This document shows positions 35,993 through 44,663 of a stretch of 64,000 nucleotides of DNA, in pieces; the stretch's first letter is position 1; the number at the start of each line of letters is the position of its first letter. The stretch spans positions 2,806,907 to 2,870,906 of the forward strand of contig NZ_CP096270.1 in NCBI RefSeq assembly GCF_023204835.1. The letters are read 5' to 3'. The position numbers and the translations under genes were made by a program. The stretch comes from Salinarchaeum laminariae. GTDB taxonomy: Archaea; Halobacteriota; Halobacteria; Halobacteriales; Salinarchaeaceae. The notes under the pieces are model-generated. The model made no database searches and was not told the origin of the DNA. It worked only from the letters and a program-made list of their open reading frames with translations.

Positions 35993-36727
35993 TTACTCAG
36001 GAATCGTCACGTCGTGCTCCAGCCGGCCGACGCCCTCGACCTCAACCGCAATCTCGTCGCCATCAGCGAGCGGGCCGACGCCTTCCGGCGTCCCCGTCAG
36101 AACGACGTCGCCGGGTTCGAGGGTCAGGTAGCTGGTGATCTCGGCGATCAACTCGGGGATCGGGAAGACGAGCTGGTCCAGCGTGGCATCCTGACGAAGC
36201 TCGCCGTTCTGCCAGAGCCGAATCCGCGCGTCGCCAGGGAGCTCATCGGGCGTCGCGAGGACGGGGCCGAGCGGCGCGGCGCCGTCGAAGGCCTTCCCAC
36301 GTACCCAGTTCTGCTCGCGAGACTGGTCGTCGCGGTTCGAGAGGTCGACGCCGCAGGTGTAGCCAGCGATGACGGACTCGGCGTCCGCCTCGCTGACGTC
36401 GCGGCACTGTTCCCCGATCACGACGCCGAGTTCGGCCTCGTACTCGAGCGTCTCCTTGCCAGCGGGGAGTTCTACGGTGTCGCCGTGGCTCGCGACCGTG
36501 TTCGGCGGTTTGAGGAAGAGCAGCGGGCGATCCGGTACGTCCTCGTCGCGCTCGTCGGCGTGGGCGACGTAGTTCCGGCCGATGCAGACGATCTTCGAAG
36601 GCTCACACGGTGCGAGCACGTCGACCTCCTCGAGATCGTACTCGCGGCCAGCGAATGCTACGCCGTCGTCGGTCCAGGTCCCTTTGCGGACGGCGCCCGC
36701 GGGGTCGCGGAATCGGACGTGGTGCAT
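35993..36727 (-). CDS. Fumarylacetoacetate hydrolase family protein
   Basis: FAH-family hydrolase/decarboxylase, 244 residues. IVCIGRNYVAHADER, PLLFLKPPNTV, LEYEAELGVVIG (metal-binding Glu residues), FDGAAPLGPVL and DVVLTGTPEGVGPL are all conserved family blocks. Members act on 2-oxo acids from aromatic or sugar breakdown; specificity is not visible. The ATG at 36727 (MHHVRFRDPAG) gives the usual N-terminus. The frame opening at 36964 runs through the neighbouring lipoprotein gene and is rejected. Confidence 0.9.
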   Translation of the reverse strand: MHHVRFRDPAGAVRKGTWTDDGVAFAGREYDLEEVDVLAPCEPSKIVCIGRNYVAHADERDEDVPDRPLLFLKPPNTVASHGDTVELPAGKETLEYEAELGVVIGEQCRDVSEADAESVIAGYTCGVDLSNRDDQSREQNWVRGKAFDGAAPLGPVLATPDELPGDARIRLWQNGELRQDATLDQLVFPIPELIAEITSYLTLEPGDVVLTGTPEGVGPLADGDEIAVEVEGVGRLEHDVTIPE

Positions 36728-36840
36728 ACCTGTATAGAAAATTGGGGGACCTGGAATGCGTTTTGATCCCGAATGCCGACGGGCAAGGGACGCTGAGAGC
36801 AGATCAATCTCGATCAGGCATCTGAGCCCAAATTCGCATC

Positions 36841-37773
36841 TTACGTCGTAACCGTTGCCGAGGCCATGCCGTACCTGGACCCTTTCGATATGGAGACATC
36901 CAGCTCCCCACGACCCACACCCAACTCCAACTCGACAGTCCTGTGAACAACGTCTGGATCCCACTTCGTCTCGAACGCGTCGACGGTCGATCCTCCCAAG
37001 AGCGCGCGAGCAGTCTTCGTCTCACCGTTGATTTCTCGTCCCACGAGCTCGATCTGTTTGGGTTCCCCGGCACCCGCCTGGCTCAAGTGGATCCACAAGA
37101 AGTGATTGGATCCGAACGCGTCGAGGGGTTTGGTCAACCAGTTTTCGTAACTCGACCGCGCCTCGATGTCTTCGATTTCGTTCTTGAGTAGGGCTCGCGC
37201 AATTGGCCCCTTGTCCTCGCCCGTCACCGCAGTGGCGTATCTGGCATCGGCCTGTATCATCTCCCCGTCCCGAACGGCGACCGCAGATTCCCCAGGTATC
37301 AGCGAGCAGTCGAACCCCTGGTGCTCGAACTGCGTCGGCGATGCATCGGTCGGCGGATTGTACGCACTCGGATCAACGTTCCCACCGACGTATCCCGACG
37401 TAGACTCGACGTAGCGATCGTCGGACCACTTTGCGTCCGCCTTGCTGAATACTGCAACGTCCACTTCGTCGATCGCAGCGACGCCGCCCTCGGGGACGGA
37501 TCCAGCGAGTGCATCGGGTTCAAAATATCTGTCGGCGACGTTGGACTCGGACTCTCGCAACCCTTCGACGTCACGCAACTTCGTTCGAAGGTTCCAATTC
37601 TCGGACGGCTCACTCGTGCTCTCGACGGATTGGTAGAGTTCAGGATGGCCGATGAATGCATCACGGACCGATTCGCCGTCGCCACCACTCGATGATAGTA
37701 AGCCTGCACAACCAGCCAGAGCCACGGAGAGGCTGGTGCCCGCGGCCTTGAGCAATGATCGTCTCGTAACCAT
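36841..37773 (-). CDS. Tat-exported lipoprotein, hypothetical
   Basis: A 310-residue protein with a twin-arginine signal and lipobox: TRRSLLKAAGTSLSVALAGC, Cys near residue 20. The mature part is soluble and matches no family I recognise. It has several short motifs such as GFDCSLIPGESAVAVRDGE. The ATG at 37773 sits 24-31 bases after a TATA-like CTTTATTG. Base composition here and up to 38.4 kb looks less GC-rich than the neighbours, suggesting later acquisition next to tRNA-Glu. Its function is unknown. Confidence 0.8.
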   Translation of the reverse strand: MVTRRSLLKAAGTSLSVALAGCAGLLSSSGGDGESVRDAFIGHPELYQSVESTSEPSENWNLRTKLRDVEGLRESESNVADRYFEPDALAGSVPEGGVAAIDEVDVAVFSKADAKWSDDRYVESTSGYVGGNVDPSAYNPPTDASPTQFEHQGFDCSLIPGESAVAVRDGEMIQADARYATAVTGEDKGPIARALLKNEIEDIEARSSYENWLTKPLDAFGSNHFLWIHLSQAGAGEPKQIELVGREINGETKTARALLGGSTVDAFETKWDPDVVHRTVELELGVGRGELDVSISKGSRYGMASATVTT

Positions 37774-37796
37774 ACTATGCATTGTAGAATTATCTG

Positions 37797-37804
37797 CAAT
37801 AAAG
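37797..37804 (-). promoter_or_regulatory. TATA-like box for the Tat lipoprotein gene
   Basis: CTTTATTG on the minus strand, 24-31 bases before the ATG at 37773, one of the better TATA-like boxes in the window. Confidence 0.5.
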
Positions 37805-37863
37805 TTGCGTTCCGGGCCGATTTCAGCACGACCCCCACTCGATGGCATCGACGCCCATCGATT

Positions 37864-37911
37864 GTAGCCCCAAGTGTGAGACAGTCCGGAAATTGCTCTC
37901 ACTGGGGCTAC
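37864..37911. repeat. Strong intergenic hairpin between lipoprotein gene and tRNA-Glu
   Basis: GTAGCCCCA-AGT-GTGAGA pairs with TCTCAC-TGGGGCTAC: 15 bp of stem with one 3-base bulge and a 15-base loop. It sits in a 320-base gap with no convincing gene. It might be a mobile-element end, a processed RNA or a leftover of an insertion; no transposase or matching copy is in the window. Confidence 0.5.
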
Positions 37912-38060
37912 GGACTCAGTCCCAGTACATCGAGAGAATCCTACCATTTCGTCACGTGTGCGCGATGTCAAGCACAAACACCGATGTGGATGCTGGAGAC
38001 GGAGACAGTTTGGCAGTCCCGTGATCCAGTCGTCCCGCCTGCCAGCGTCAATCGAAGGCA

Positions 38061-38066
38061 TTTATT
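38061..38066 (+). promoter_or_regulatory. TATA-like box for tRNA-Glu
   Basis: TTTATT, 28-33 bases before the first base of the tRNA, correct spacing for an archaeal tRNA promoter. Confidence 0.5.
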
Positions 38067-38093
38067 GTATCCGCTGCATTCGGCCAAGTGAAG

Positions 38094-38168
38094 GCACCGT
38101 TGGTGTAGTCCGGCCAATCATTTTGGCCTTTCGAGCCGAAGACCTGGGTTCAAATCCCAGACGGTGCA
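38094..38168 (+). tRNA. tRNA-Glu (anticodon TTC)
   Basis: A 75-base cloverleaf. The 7-bp acceptor stem GCACCGT/ACGGTGC closes with discriminator A. The anticodon arm is TTGGC-CTTTCGA-GCCGA with TTC in the loop, and the T arm is CTGGG-TTCAAAT-CCCAG. The D arm reads GGTGTAGTCCGGCCAATCAT as in other haloarchaeal glutamate tRNAs. CCA is not encoded. TTTT follows directly (38169-38172, 'attttg'), a simple termination signal. Confidence 0.93.
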
Positions 38169-38184
38169 TTTTGCGACGAACGAA

Positions 38185-38208
38185 CGTGAGGAGCAAATGC
38201 TCCTCGTG
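38185..38208 (+). terminator. Hairpin downstream of tRNA-Glu
   Basis: GAGGAGC-AAAT-GCTCCTC, a perfect 7-bp stem extended to 10 bp with two G-U pairs, starting 17 bases after the tRNA end. Could end or protect the tRNA precursor; the T-run lies before it rather than after it, so it is not a classic terminator. Confidence 0.35.
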
Positions 38209-38210
38209 AG

Positions 38211-38304
38211 ATTTGAACCCTAGAAGTCACGCCCGGGAGCGCAGCGAACGAAGTGAGCGAGCACCACGGACTGTCTTCCCTCGATTCAAATCCCAGGCTG
38301 TGCA
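38211..38304. repeat. Inverted and direct T-arm-like repeats after tRNA-Glu
   Basis: An inverted copy of the tRNA T loop (ATTTGAACCCTAG, from 38211) is followed 60 bases later by a direct copy, GATTCAAATCCCAG-GC-TGTGCA (38283-38304). The direct copy closely matches the tRNA 3' end (GGTTCAAATCCCAG-AC-GGTGCA). Between them lies GCAGCGAACGAAGTGAGCGAG. This may be an old attachment-site duplication or a conserved tRNA-downstream structure. No integrase gene is present. Confidence 0.6.
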
Positions 38305-38492
38305 GCGGGTCCAAATGAGACAGAATCCGTTCCTCGATGGGGGCTCGGCAATCGCCGTGATGGGGAAACCACTGTGGTGGTGGCCACCGTTGGTCTGGCT
38401 ATGAACGACGACCCTCAGAGCAGTACCGGCACTTCTCGGCGTGGATGTGGACCCCGTGAGCGGAGACTGGCCACCGGACCCAGCAGTTCCTA

Positions 38493-41252
38493 ATGGACTG
38501 GCACTCCCGCTCGACGGACGCCGTCACCGACGAGATCGATACGTCACGCGAGGGGCTCTCCAGCGAGACCGCCGCCGAGCGACTCGAGCGGGTCGGACCG
38601 AACGAGCTCACGTCGGGTGAGGTCCGCGGCCCGCTCGGAATCTTTCTCGCGCAGTTCGCGAGCGGGTTGATCTGGGTACTGATCGGGGCGGCGATCCTCT
38701 CCGTCGCGATCGGCCACGTCGTCGACGCCGTCCTGATTGCGATCATTCTCCTCGCGAACGGCGTCTTCGGGTTCGTCCAGGAGTATCGCGCGGAGCAGAG
38801 CCTCGAAGCGCTGCAGGATCTGGCGACGCCGACGGTCACGGTTCGCCGGGGAGGTGAGGAACAGTCGATCGACGCGACCGGCCTCGTTCCCGGCGACGTC
38901 GTCGTCTTCGAGCAAGGAGACGTGGTGCCGGCCGACTGCCGTCTCCTCGAGGAAACCTCGCTGGAGATCGACGAGGCGCCACTCACCGGGGAGAGCGTCC
39001 CAGTCGAGAAGGCCGCGCAGTCGGTCGCGGCCGAGACCCCACTCGCCGAACGGACGTCGATGTGTTACAAGGGGACCAGCATCACTCGCGGCTCGGCGGT
39101 CGCAGTCGTCGTCGCCACCGGAATGGACACCGAGGTCGGCGCGATCGCCACCTCGCTGCAGGCCGCGGAGGATCGCCAGACCCCGCTCCAACAGGACCTG
39201 GACCGGCTCGGCAAGCGGCTCGGGCTGGGAGTGGTGGCACTCTCCGCGGTCGTCGTCCCACTGCTCGTTCTCGTCGGCGGCCGATCGCTCGTCGAGTCAA
39301 CGCTCACGGCCGTCTCGCTGGCTGTAGCTGCCGTTCCCGAAGGGTTGCCGGCAGTGGTGACGTTGACGCTCGCACTCGGCGTGCGACGGATGGCCAGCGA
39401 GGACGCGCTGGTGCGGGCCCTCCCGGCCGTCGAGGCGCTCGGTGCGATCGACGTCGTGTGTACCGACAAGACCGGGACGCTGACGGAGGGCGAGATGCGC
39501 GTCCGGGCGGCCTGGGTGTACGACGAGACCTACGAGACGGGCGACGTCGACGGCGGATTCATCGTCACCGACGGCGGCGGTGATGGAAAGGACGGTAGTA
39601 ATGGAAAGGACGGGGGCGACGCCGCATCGAGCAGCGCCGAGACCGACGGCTCGCCGGCGGCTGCTGGCGAGAAGCGGCTCGATCGGCTCCTCGAAATCGG
39701 CGCAGTCTGTAATGACGCGACAATCGAGGACGGCGATCCGACCGAGCAAGCACTCATCGGGGCAGCCGAGCGTCGCTTCGACGTCGAGCAGCTCCGTGCC
39801 GACCGACCGCGCCGCGACGAGGTACCATTCTCCTCGGAACGCAAGCTGATGACGACGGTCCACGACGATGCGGTGTTCGTCAAGGGTGCACCAGCGGTCG
39901 TGCTCGACGCGTCGACTCGCGTGCTCGGTCCCGACGGTCCGGAACCGCTCGACGAGGCGGACCGCGACCGGATTCGCGAGCAGATCGACACGTTTGCCGG
40001 GGACGCACTCCGGGTGCTCGGCTTCGCCTATCGTGACCGATCCGCCACCGCGGAGAGCGATCCATCTGACGCAGATACCGTCGGTTCGGGTGCGGGCAAT
40101 GCGGATGCCGTCGGTGCGGGTGCCGTCGATGCCGATGCCGTCGATGCCGATGCTGTCGATCCCGAGTCCAACCTCGTCTTCGTCGGCCTCCAGGGGTTGC
40201 TCGATCCGCCCAGGCCGGAGGTCGCCGACGCGATTGCCGACACCCAGCGGGCGGGCATCGACGTCACGATGATCACTGGCGACAATCCGACGACGGCGAA
40301 GGCCGTTGCGGCCGACGTGGGGATCGACTCGACGGTACTGACGGGGAGCGAGATCGAGGCAATGGACGACGCGACACTTCGCGAGCACGTCGAGGACGTC
40401 CACGTGTTCGCGCGGGCCGATCCCACTCACAAGGTGCGAATCCTGCAGGCGCTCCAGGCGAACGGCCACCGGGTCGCGATGACGGGCGACGGCGTCAACG
40501 ACGCGCCGGCACTCAAGAACGCCGACGTCGGGATCGCGATGGGCATCCGCGGGACCGAGGTCGCGAAGCAGGCCAGCGACGTCGTCCTGCTCGACGACGA
40601 CTACGCGACGATCCGCAACGCGATCCGGCGCGGGCGAACGATCTTCGACAACGTCTGGAAGTTCGTCGCCTACCTGCTCAGCGCGAACGTCGCCGAGGTC
40701 GCCGTCGTGTTGATCGCGTCGCTGTTCGGGTATCTGGTACTCCCCGCCGTGCAGTTGCTCTGGATCAATCTCCTGACCGACGGACTGCCGGCGCTCGCCC
40801 TCGGTGCGGACCCCGGCGGTGACGTCATGGAGCGCGATCCCAGAGGTCGAATCGGAGGGATCGTCGACCGACCGATGGTCGGGCTCATCGGTGGCGTGGG
40901 GGCCGTTGCGACGACGCTCATGCTGGGGTTGCTGTTCGTGACCCTCGACGGCGCCAGCTCGATGACCGCCTACGCGATGACGATGGTGTTCACGGGCTTC
41001 GTGGTCCTCGAGTTCGCGAAGCTCTACGTCGTCAGGTGGGCGCGAGACACGCCGGTGCTCACGAACCGCTGGCTCGCGCTGGCAGTGCTCAGCTCACTCA
41101 CCCTGCAGCTCGCGATCCTCTATACGCCGCTCCGGGAGTACTTCGGAACGGTGCCGCTCGGCTTCGCCGACTGGGCTGTGTTGGCCGTCGTTCTCGCGAT
41201 CGGTACGCCGGCGATGCTACTCGTCGGATGGCAAAGTGCACGCCAGACGTAG
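38493..41252 (+). CDS. P-type cation ATPase, SERCA-like (probable Ca2+)
   Basis: P-type ATPase pumping cations across the membrane; 919 residues, ~10 helices. The phosphorylated Asp325 is in [10 protein letters not shown]. Actuator TGES lies near 170, nucleotide-site KGAP near 470 and the hinge [18 protein letters not shown] near 663. Helix 4 has VPEGLP, helix 5 SANVAEV and helix 6 [15 protein letters not shown]. These match the SERCA site II ligands (Glu in helix 4; Asn and Glu in helix 5; Asn and Asp in helix 6). Two halophile-style inserts occur: a Gly/Asp/Ser loop (~357-385) and an Ala-Asp repeat (~525-557). Calcium is inferred from these ligands. Confidence 0.9.
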   Translation: MDWHSRSTDAVTDEIDTSREGLSSETAAERLERVGPNELTSGEVRGPLGIFLAQFASGLIWVLIGAAILSVAIGHVVDAVLIAIILLANGVFGFVQEYRAEQSLEALQDLATPTVTVRRGGEEQSIDATGLVPGDVVVFEQGDVVPADCRLLEETSLEIDEAPLTGESVPVEKAAQSVAAETPLAERTSMCYKGTSITRGSAVAVVVATGMDTEVGAIATSLQAAEDRQTPLQQDLDRLGKRLGLGVVALSAVVVPLLVLVGGRSLVESTLTAVSLAVAAVPEGLPAVVTLTLALGVRRMASEDALVRALPAVEALGAIDVVCTDKTGTLTEGEMRVRAAWVYDETYETGDVDGGFIVTDGGGDGKDGSNGKDGGDAASSSAETDGSPAAAGEKRLDRLLEIGAVCNDATIEDGDPTEQALIGAAERRFDVEQLRADRPRRDEVPFSSERKLMTTVHDDAVFVKGAPAVVLDASTRVLGPDGPEPLDEADRDRIREQIDTFAGDALRVLGFAYRDRSATAESDPSDADTVGSGAGNADAVGAGAVDADAVDADAVDPESNLVFVGLQGLLDPPRPEVADAIADTQRAGIDVTMITGDNPTTAKAVAADVGIDSTVLTGSEIEAMDDATLREHVEDVHVFARADPTHKVRILQALQANGHRVAMTGDGVNDAPALKNADVGIAMGIRGTEVAKQASDVVLLDDDYATIRNAIRRGRTIFDNVWKFVAYLLSANVAEVAVVLIASLFGYLVLPAVQLLWINLLTDGLPALALGADPGGDVMERDPRGRIGGIVDRPMVGLIGGVGAVATTLMLGLLFVTLDGASSMTAYAMTMVFTGFVVLEFAKLYVVRWARDTPVLTNRWLALAVLSSLTLQLAILYTPLREYFGTVPLGFADWAVLAVVLAIGTPAMLLVGWQSARQT
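40122..40160 (+). repeat. 15-bp tandem repeat inside the P-type ATPase gene
   Basis: GCCGTCGATGCCGAT repeated 2.6 times (40122, 40137, 40152). It encodes [15 protein letters not shown] in an insert of the cytoplasmic part. Preceded by diverged copies from about 40083, which suggests recent slippage expansion. Confidence 0.7.
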
Positions 41253-41267
41253 AGGAAACCGGCGGCT

Positions 41268-41852
41268 TCACCCCGGCAAGAGAACGTTGATCGCCGCGAC
41301 GACGAGTCCAGCCAGCCCCATCCGTGCGGCCGAGACGTACCATCGCTGGCCGGAGATCGAGCCCATGTAGGCGCCGAAGACGCTGAGGACTCCGACGCCG
41401 AGTGCGACGCTGACCGCTCCCGCCTGGGTCATCGTGAGGTAGCTTCCCTCGACCAGAAACGGGGAGAGAGGCACGAGAACCCCGATCGTCGGCCCGAGTC
41501 CGCTCGCGAGCGCGTGGACGACGCGAGCGCCGCGCTGTGACCGCTCGATCCGGGTGTCGTCGAGATCCGTCAACATGGCCTGCTCGAGTCGGAGGATCTC
41601 GGCTTTCGTCTCGGCGCGCTCGATCTCCCAGACGCTCCAGAGCGCCGAAGTGCCGAGTCCGACGGCGGCGCCGAGCCCGACGGTTATCACCGTCGAGCCG
41701 TCGGAGACGCCGGAGAGCACCGCGCCAACGACGACGCCGACGCAGGTCAGCGTGCCGTCGAACCCGTTGGAGACGAAGTAGCGGCGAGCGATCGAGCGGA
41801 CGTCCTCGTCGCGGAGGAGATCGACCAGGATTCGACGGCGACTCTGTGGCAC
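41268..41852 (-). CDS. VIT1/CCC1 family transporter-like membrane protein
   Basis: A 194-residue membrane protein of the VIT1/CCC1 type (iron or manganese transport in eukaryotes and plants), with about five membrane helices. FVSNGFDGTLTCVGVVVGAVLSG (helix 1) and the cytosolic helix with WEIERAETKAEILRLEQAML (the metal-relay region) are typical. Lies 3 bases after the DUF211 gene and is surely cotranscribed with it. Converges on the P-type ATPase gene. The metal cannot be told from the sequence. Confidence 0.85.
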   Translation of the reverse strand: MPQSRRRILVDLLRDEDVRSIARRYFVSNGFDGTLTCVGVVVGAVLSGVSDGSTVITVGLGAAVGLGTSALWSVWEIERAETKAEILRLEQAMLTDLDDTRIERSQRGARVVHALASGLGPTIGVLVPLSPFLVEGSYLTMTQAGAVSVALGVGVLSVFGAYMGSISGQRWYVSAARMGLAGLVVAAINVLLPG

Positions 41853-41855
41853 GGA

Positions 41856-42146
41856 TTATCGATCCTGTGGCGTTCGGCGGCGTTCGACGACGTGGTCCCC
41901 GCTCGCGACCTGATCGACGGAGTGGACGGTGCCGCCGAGATCCTCGATCGCCGCTTCGACCGCCTGGAAATCGAGGTTCTCGCCCTCGACGGTCACCGAG
42001 ACGTTCTGAACGTCTTCGTCGAGTTCGACGAGCGTCCCCGTCGCTCCCGTCACTGATTCGGCCTCAGCGATGCCGTCGGTGAAACGAAGCAGCGGCGGAT
42101 CGTGTGGTTTCAGCACGTCGAGCACGACGCGTCGAGTGTCTGCCAT
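41856..42146 (-). CDS. DUF211 protein
   Basis: A 96-residue member of DUF211, a small archaeal ferredoxin-fold family. RRVVLDVLKPHDPPLLRFTD and VSVTVEGENLDFQAVEAAIE are characteristic. First gene of a two-gene unit with the VIT1-like transporter. A DUF211-metal-transporter pairing suggests a metal or cofactor-linked regulatory role, which is an inference. The ATG at 42146 follows a TATA-like GATTAAG at the right distance. Confidence 0.88.
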   Translation of the reverse strand: MADTRRVVLDVLKPHDPPLLRFTDGIAEAESVTGATGTLVELDEDVQNVSVTVEGENLDFQAVEAAIEDLGGTVHSVDQVASGDHVVERRRTPQDR

Positions 42147-42170
42147 CACTCGGAGGATTGGCGCGGAGCG

Positions 42171-42178
42171 TCTTAATC
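42171..42178 (-). promoter_or_regulatory. TATA-like box for the DUF211-VIT1 operon
   Basis: GATTAAGA on the minus strand, 25-32 bases before the ATG at 42146; consistent with a leaderless transcript. Confidence 0.5.
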
Positions 42179-42255
42179 CCGGGTGCTGGATCACGGCGGT
42201 CGCAAGGGTTTCGAGGAGATCGCTCGACCACACTCCAGGGAACCGGTGAGACGGA

Positions 42256-43086
42256 TCAGAAGAAGAAAAGCCGCTCCTTGCGCTCGTCGGTCAACGGCGC
42301 GCCGTATTCGGAGATCTCGACGGCTTCGGCGTGTTCGACGGCCGCTCCATCGGACTCGCCGTACCGATCTCGCAGCTCGTCGCGGAATCGGTCCGCGACG
42401 TTCATCTCCGTGTTCTCGGTCAGATGTCCGAGGCCGTCCTCGGCGAGCCACTCGCGGCGGTCGTCCTCGTCGTCGGGGACCGAGTCCAGCTCGCCGAAGG
42501 TGTAGGGCAGCCACTCGTACATCTGGGACTCGTGGCAGTGGAGTGCATCGACTTTTTCCTCGACGACGTCGCTCACGTCGAGGACGACGGTCGGCTCGAA
42601 GGGCGCAGGCTTCTGGAAGTGGTCGGCGACGTAGCCGAAGACGGGGTTCGCCGCGAGGGCGTCGGTGTCGGGACAGACGTTCGGGACGATCAGCGAGTAG
42701 GCCGCGTCCTGGAGCAGCTGGGCGGTGTAGCGGTGGTCGGGATGGTAGTCGTTTGGTCGTGGGCCGAGCACGAGATCGGGATCGACCTCGCGAACGTACC
42801 GGATGAGCTTCCGGCGGTTGTCGAGAGTCGGCTCGAGTTCGCCGTCGGGGAGATCGAACACGTCGTAGTCGATCCCGAGCGTCTCCGCGACCGCTTGCGT
42901 CTCGCGGCGGCGGCGATCCGCGAGCTTCGTGCGACCCATCTCCTGGTGACCAGCGCTGCCGTCGGTCACCGAGAGGAAGGTGACGTCGTGGTCAGCCGCG
43001 ACGTATTTCGCGGCGATGCCGCCGGCCTTGATCGAACAGTCGTCGGGATGTGCGCCCACGACGAGCAGGGAGAGACTCTCGCTCAT
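42256..43086 (-). CDS. PIG-L/LmbE family deacetylase
   Basis: Zinc-dependent N-acetylglucosamine-type deacetylase, 276 residues. The zinc motif VGAHPDDCSIKAGG (~11-24) and the histidine site RPNDYHPDHRYT (~111-122) are intact, and LHCHESQMYEW is the usual later block. Members act on GlcNAc-linked lipids, thiol cofactors or sugars; the substrate here is unknown. Starts with ATG at 43086. A variable C-terminal tail ends in FFF. Confidence 0.88.
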   Translation of the reverse strand: MSESLSLLVVGAHPDDCSIKAGGIAAKYVAADHDVTFLSVTDGSAGHQEMGRTKLADRRRRETQAVAETLGIDYDVFDLPDGELEPTLDNRRKLIRYVREVDPDLVLGPRPNDYHPDHRYTAQLLQDAAYSLIVPNVCPDTDALAANPVFGYVADHFQKPAPFEPTVVLDVSDVVEEKVDALHCHESQMYEWLPYTFGELDSVPDDEDDRREWLAEDGLGHLTENTEMNVADRFRDELRDRYGESDGAAVEHAEAVEISEYGAPLTDERKERLFFF

Positions 43087-43260
43087 GCTACCACCTGAAC
43101 CGTCGGCGGTGAAACGGTTTGGGTCGGTGGCAATTCCCGTCCCTTCGCGGGAATTCGTACTTCACTCGCGAGTACCGATCTCTCTCTCTCATCTTTCACC
43201 ACCGCGACGAATCCGATCCCACTCCGAACGCTTTTGCGGCCTCCGCTGGCATCGACTCGT

Positions 43261-44568
43261 ATGCACGTCGACATCGCCGGTGCGCTCGCCGAACGGGCCG
43301 CCCCCGGCGTCGACCGATCCTCGCTCGAACGGCTCGACGATCGCGTCGCCGACGCTCACGAGCGAATCGAAGCAGGACGAGCGGACGGCGAGTTCGGCTA
43401 CGCCGCCCTGAACCTCCCGGAAACGACGGACCTCGATGCGATCCGATCGGCCACGGATCGGATCAAGGAAGCGACCAAACACCCGATCGAAACCGTACTC
43501 GTGGCCGGGATCGGTGGATCAGCGCTCGGTGCCGCGACGCTGGCGAGAGCGGTCGAGACCGACGCGGACGTCGAGACGCTGGACAACGTCGATCCCGCGG
43601 CGACCCGAGAGCTGCTCGACGCCACCGAGCTGAACCGCGCTGCGCTGGTCTGCGTCTCGCGCTCCGGGACGACCGTCGAGACGCTCGCCAACGCCCAGAT
43701 CGTCCGTGGCGCATTCGACGACGCCGGAGTCGACTGGACCGACCGAACGCTCGTCGTGACTGGCGAGTCCGGGCCGCTCCACCGGCTCGCCGACGCAGAG
43801 GGGCTCCCCGCACTCGGCGTCCCGGAGGGCGTTCCCGGTCGGTTCGGTGCCCTCTCTCCGGTCGGACTGGCACCTGTGGCCCTCGCGGGTGGCGACGTCG
43901 AGGCAATCCTGGCCGGCGGCGAGTCCGGCGCAGCGTCCCTCTCCGGGAGCCTCTTCGAGTGTCCCGCCTACGCGTACGGAGCACTGTCCTACGCCCTCGC
44001 CCAACGTGGCGCCACCGTTTCGGCGATGATGCCCTACGCCGAGGCCCTGGAACCCTTCGGCGAGTGGTTCGCCCAGCTCTGGGCGGAGAGCCTCGGGAAG
44101 GACGGCGTCGGGCAGGTCCCCCAGCGAGCGCTCGGCGCGACCGACCAGCACTCCCAGCTCCAGTGTTATCGTGACGGACCAGAATCGACGATGGTGACGA
44201 CGGTCAGGCCGAAGCACCGACCGACACTCTCGGTCCCGTCGCCCGATGACGACGACCTCGACCATCTCCGCGGCTCGGAGCTCGGCGAGCTGCTCGACCT
44301 CGAGTGTGCGGCGACGACGGCGAGTCTGACCGCTGCCGAGCGGCCGGTTCTCAGAGTCGAGATCGACGCCGTCGACGCCCGCGGCATCGGCGAACTGTGT
44401 TACGAGTTCGAAGCCGCCTGCGTGCTCGCGGGTGAGCTGTTCGGCGTGAACGCGTTCGATCAGCCCGCGGTCGAGTGGGGCAAAGACGCGACGCGAGCGC
44501 AGCTCCGTGGCGAACAGACCGATGAAACGCGGACGATTGACGAGCGAGACGCGCGCTGGATCGACTGA
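43261..44568 (+). CDS. pgi: Glucose-6-phosphate isomerase
   Basis: Interconverts glucose-6-phosphate and fructose-6-phosphate; 435 residues, near the short bacterial/haloarchaeal length. SIS motifs are seen as VLVAGIGGSALGA (~80) and VCVSRSGTTVETLAN (~135). The active-site block GQVPQRALGATDQHSQLQCY holds the catalytic residues, and ECAATTASL lies later. The ATG at 43261 gives MHVDIAGALAE; nine upstream residues in frame are unlikely. With fbp at 18163 it serves gluconeogenesis. Confidence 0.94.
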   Translation: MHVDIAGALAERAAPGVDRSSLERLDDRVADAHERIEAGRADGEFGYAALNLPETTDLDAIRSATDRIKEATKHPIETVLVAGIGGSALGAATLARAVETDADVETLDNVDPAATRELLDATELNRAALVCVSRSGTTVETLANAQIVRGAFDDAGVDWTDRTLVVTGESGPLHRLADAEGLPALGVPEGVPGRFGALSPVGLAPVALAGGDVEAILAGGESGAASLSGSLFECPAYAYGALSYALAQRGATVSAMMPYAEALEPFGEWFAQLWAESLGKDGVGQVPQRALGATDQHSQLQCYRDGPESTMVTTVRPKHRPTLSVPSPDDDDLDHLRGSELGELLDLECAATTASLTAAERPVLRVEIDAVDARGIGELCYEFEAACVLAGELFGVNAFDQPAVEWGKDATRAQLRGEQTDETRTIDERDARWID

Positions 44569-44663
44569 ACGCAGACGAGACCTGCACCGGGACCCTCGGC
44601 CGGCCGCGACGACGTCTCCGCCCGTTGCGGTGTGCCTATGTGGCCACGCCCGATAGCGTGGGT

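Noticed and set aside
38185-38304. Possible CRISPR-like or integron-like array after tRNA-Glu
   Set aside because: Only two direct T-arm copies with no regular spacers and no cas or integrase gene.
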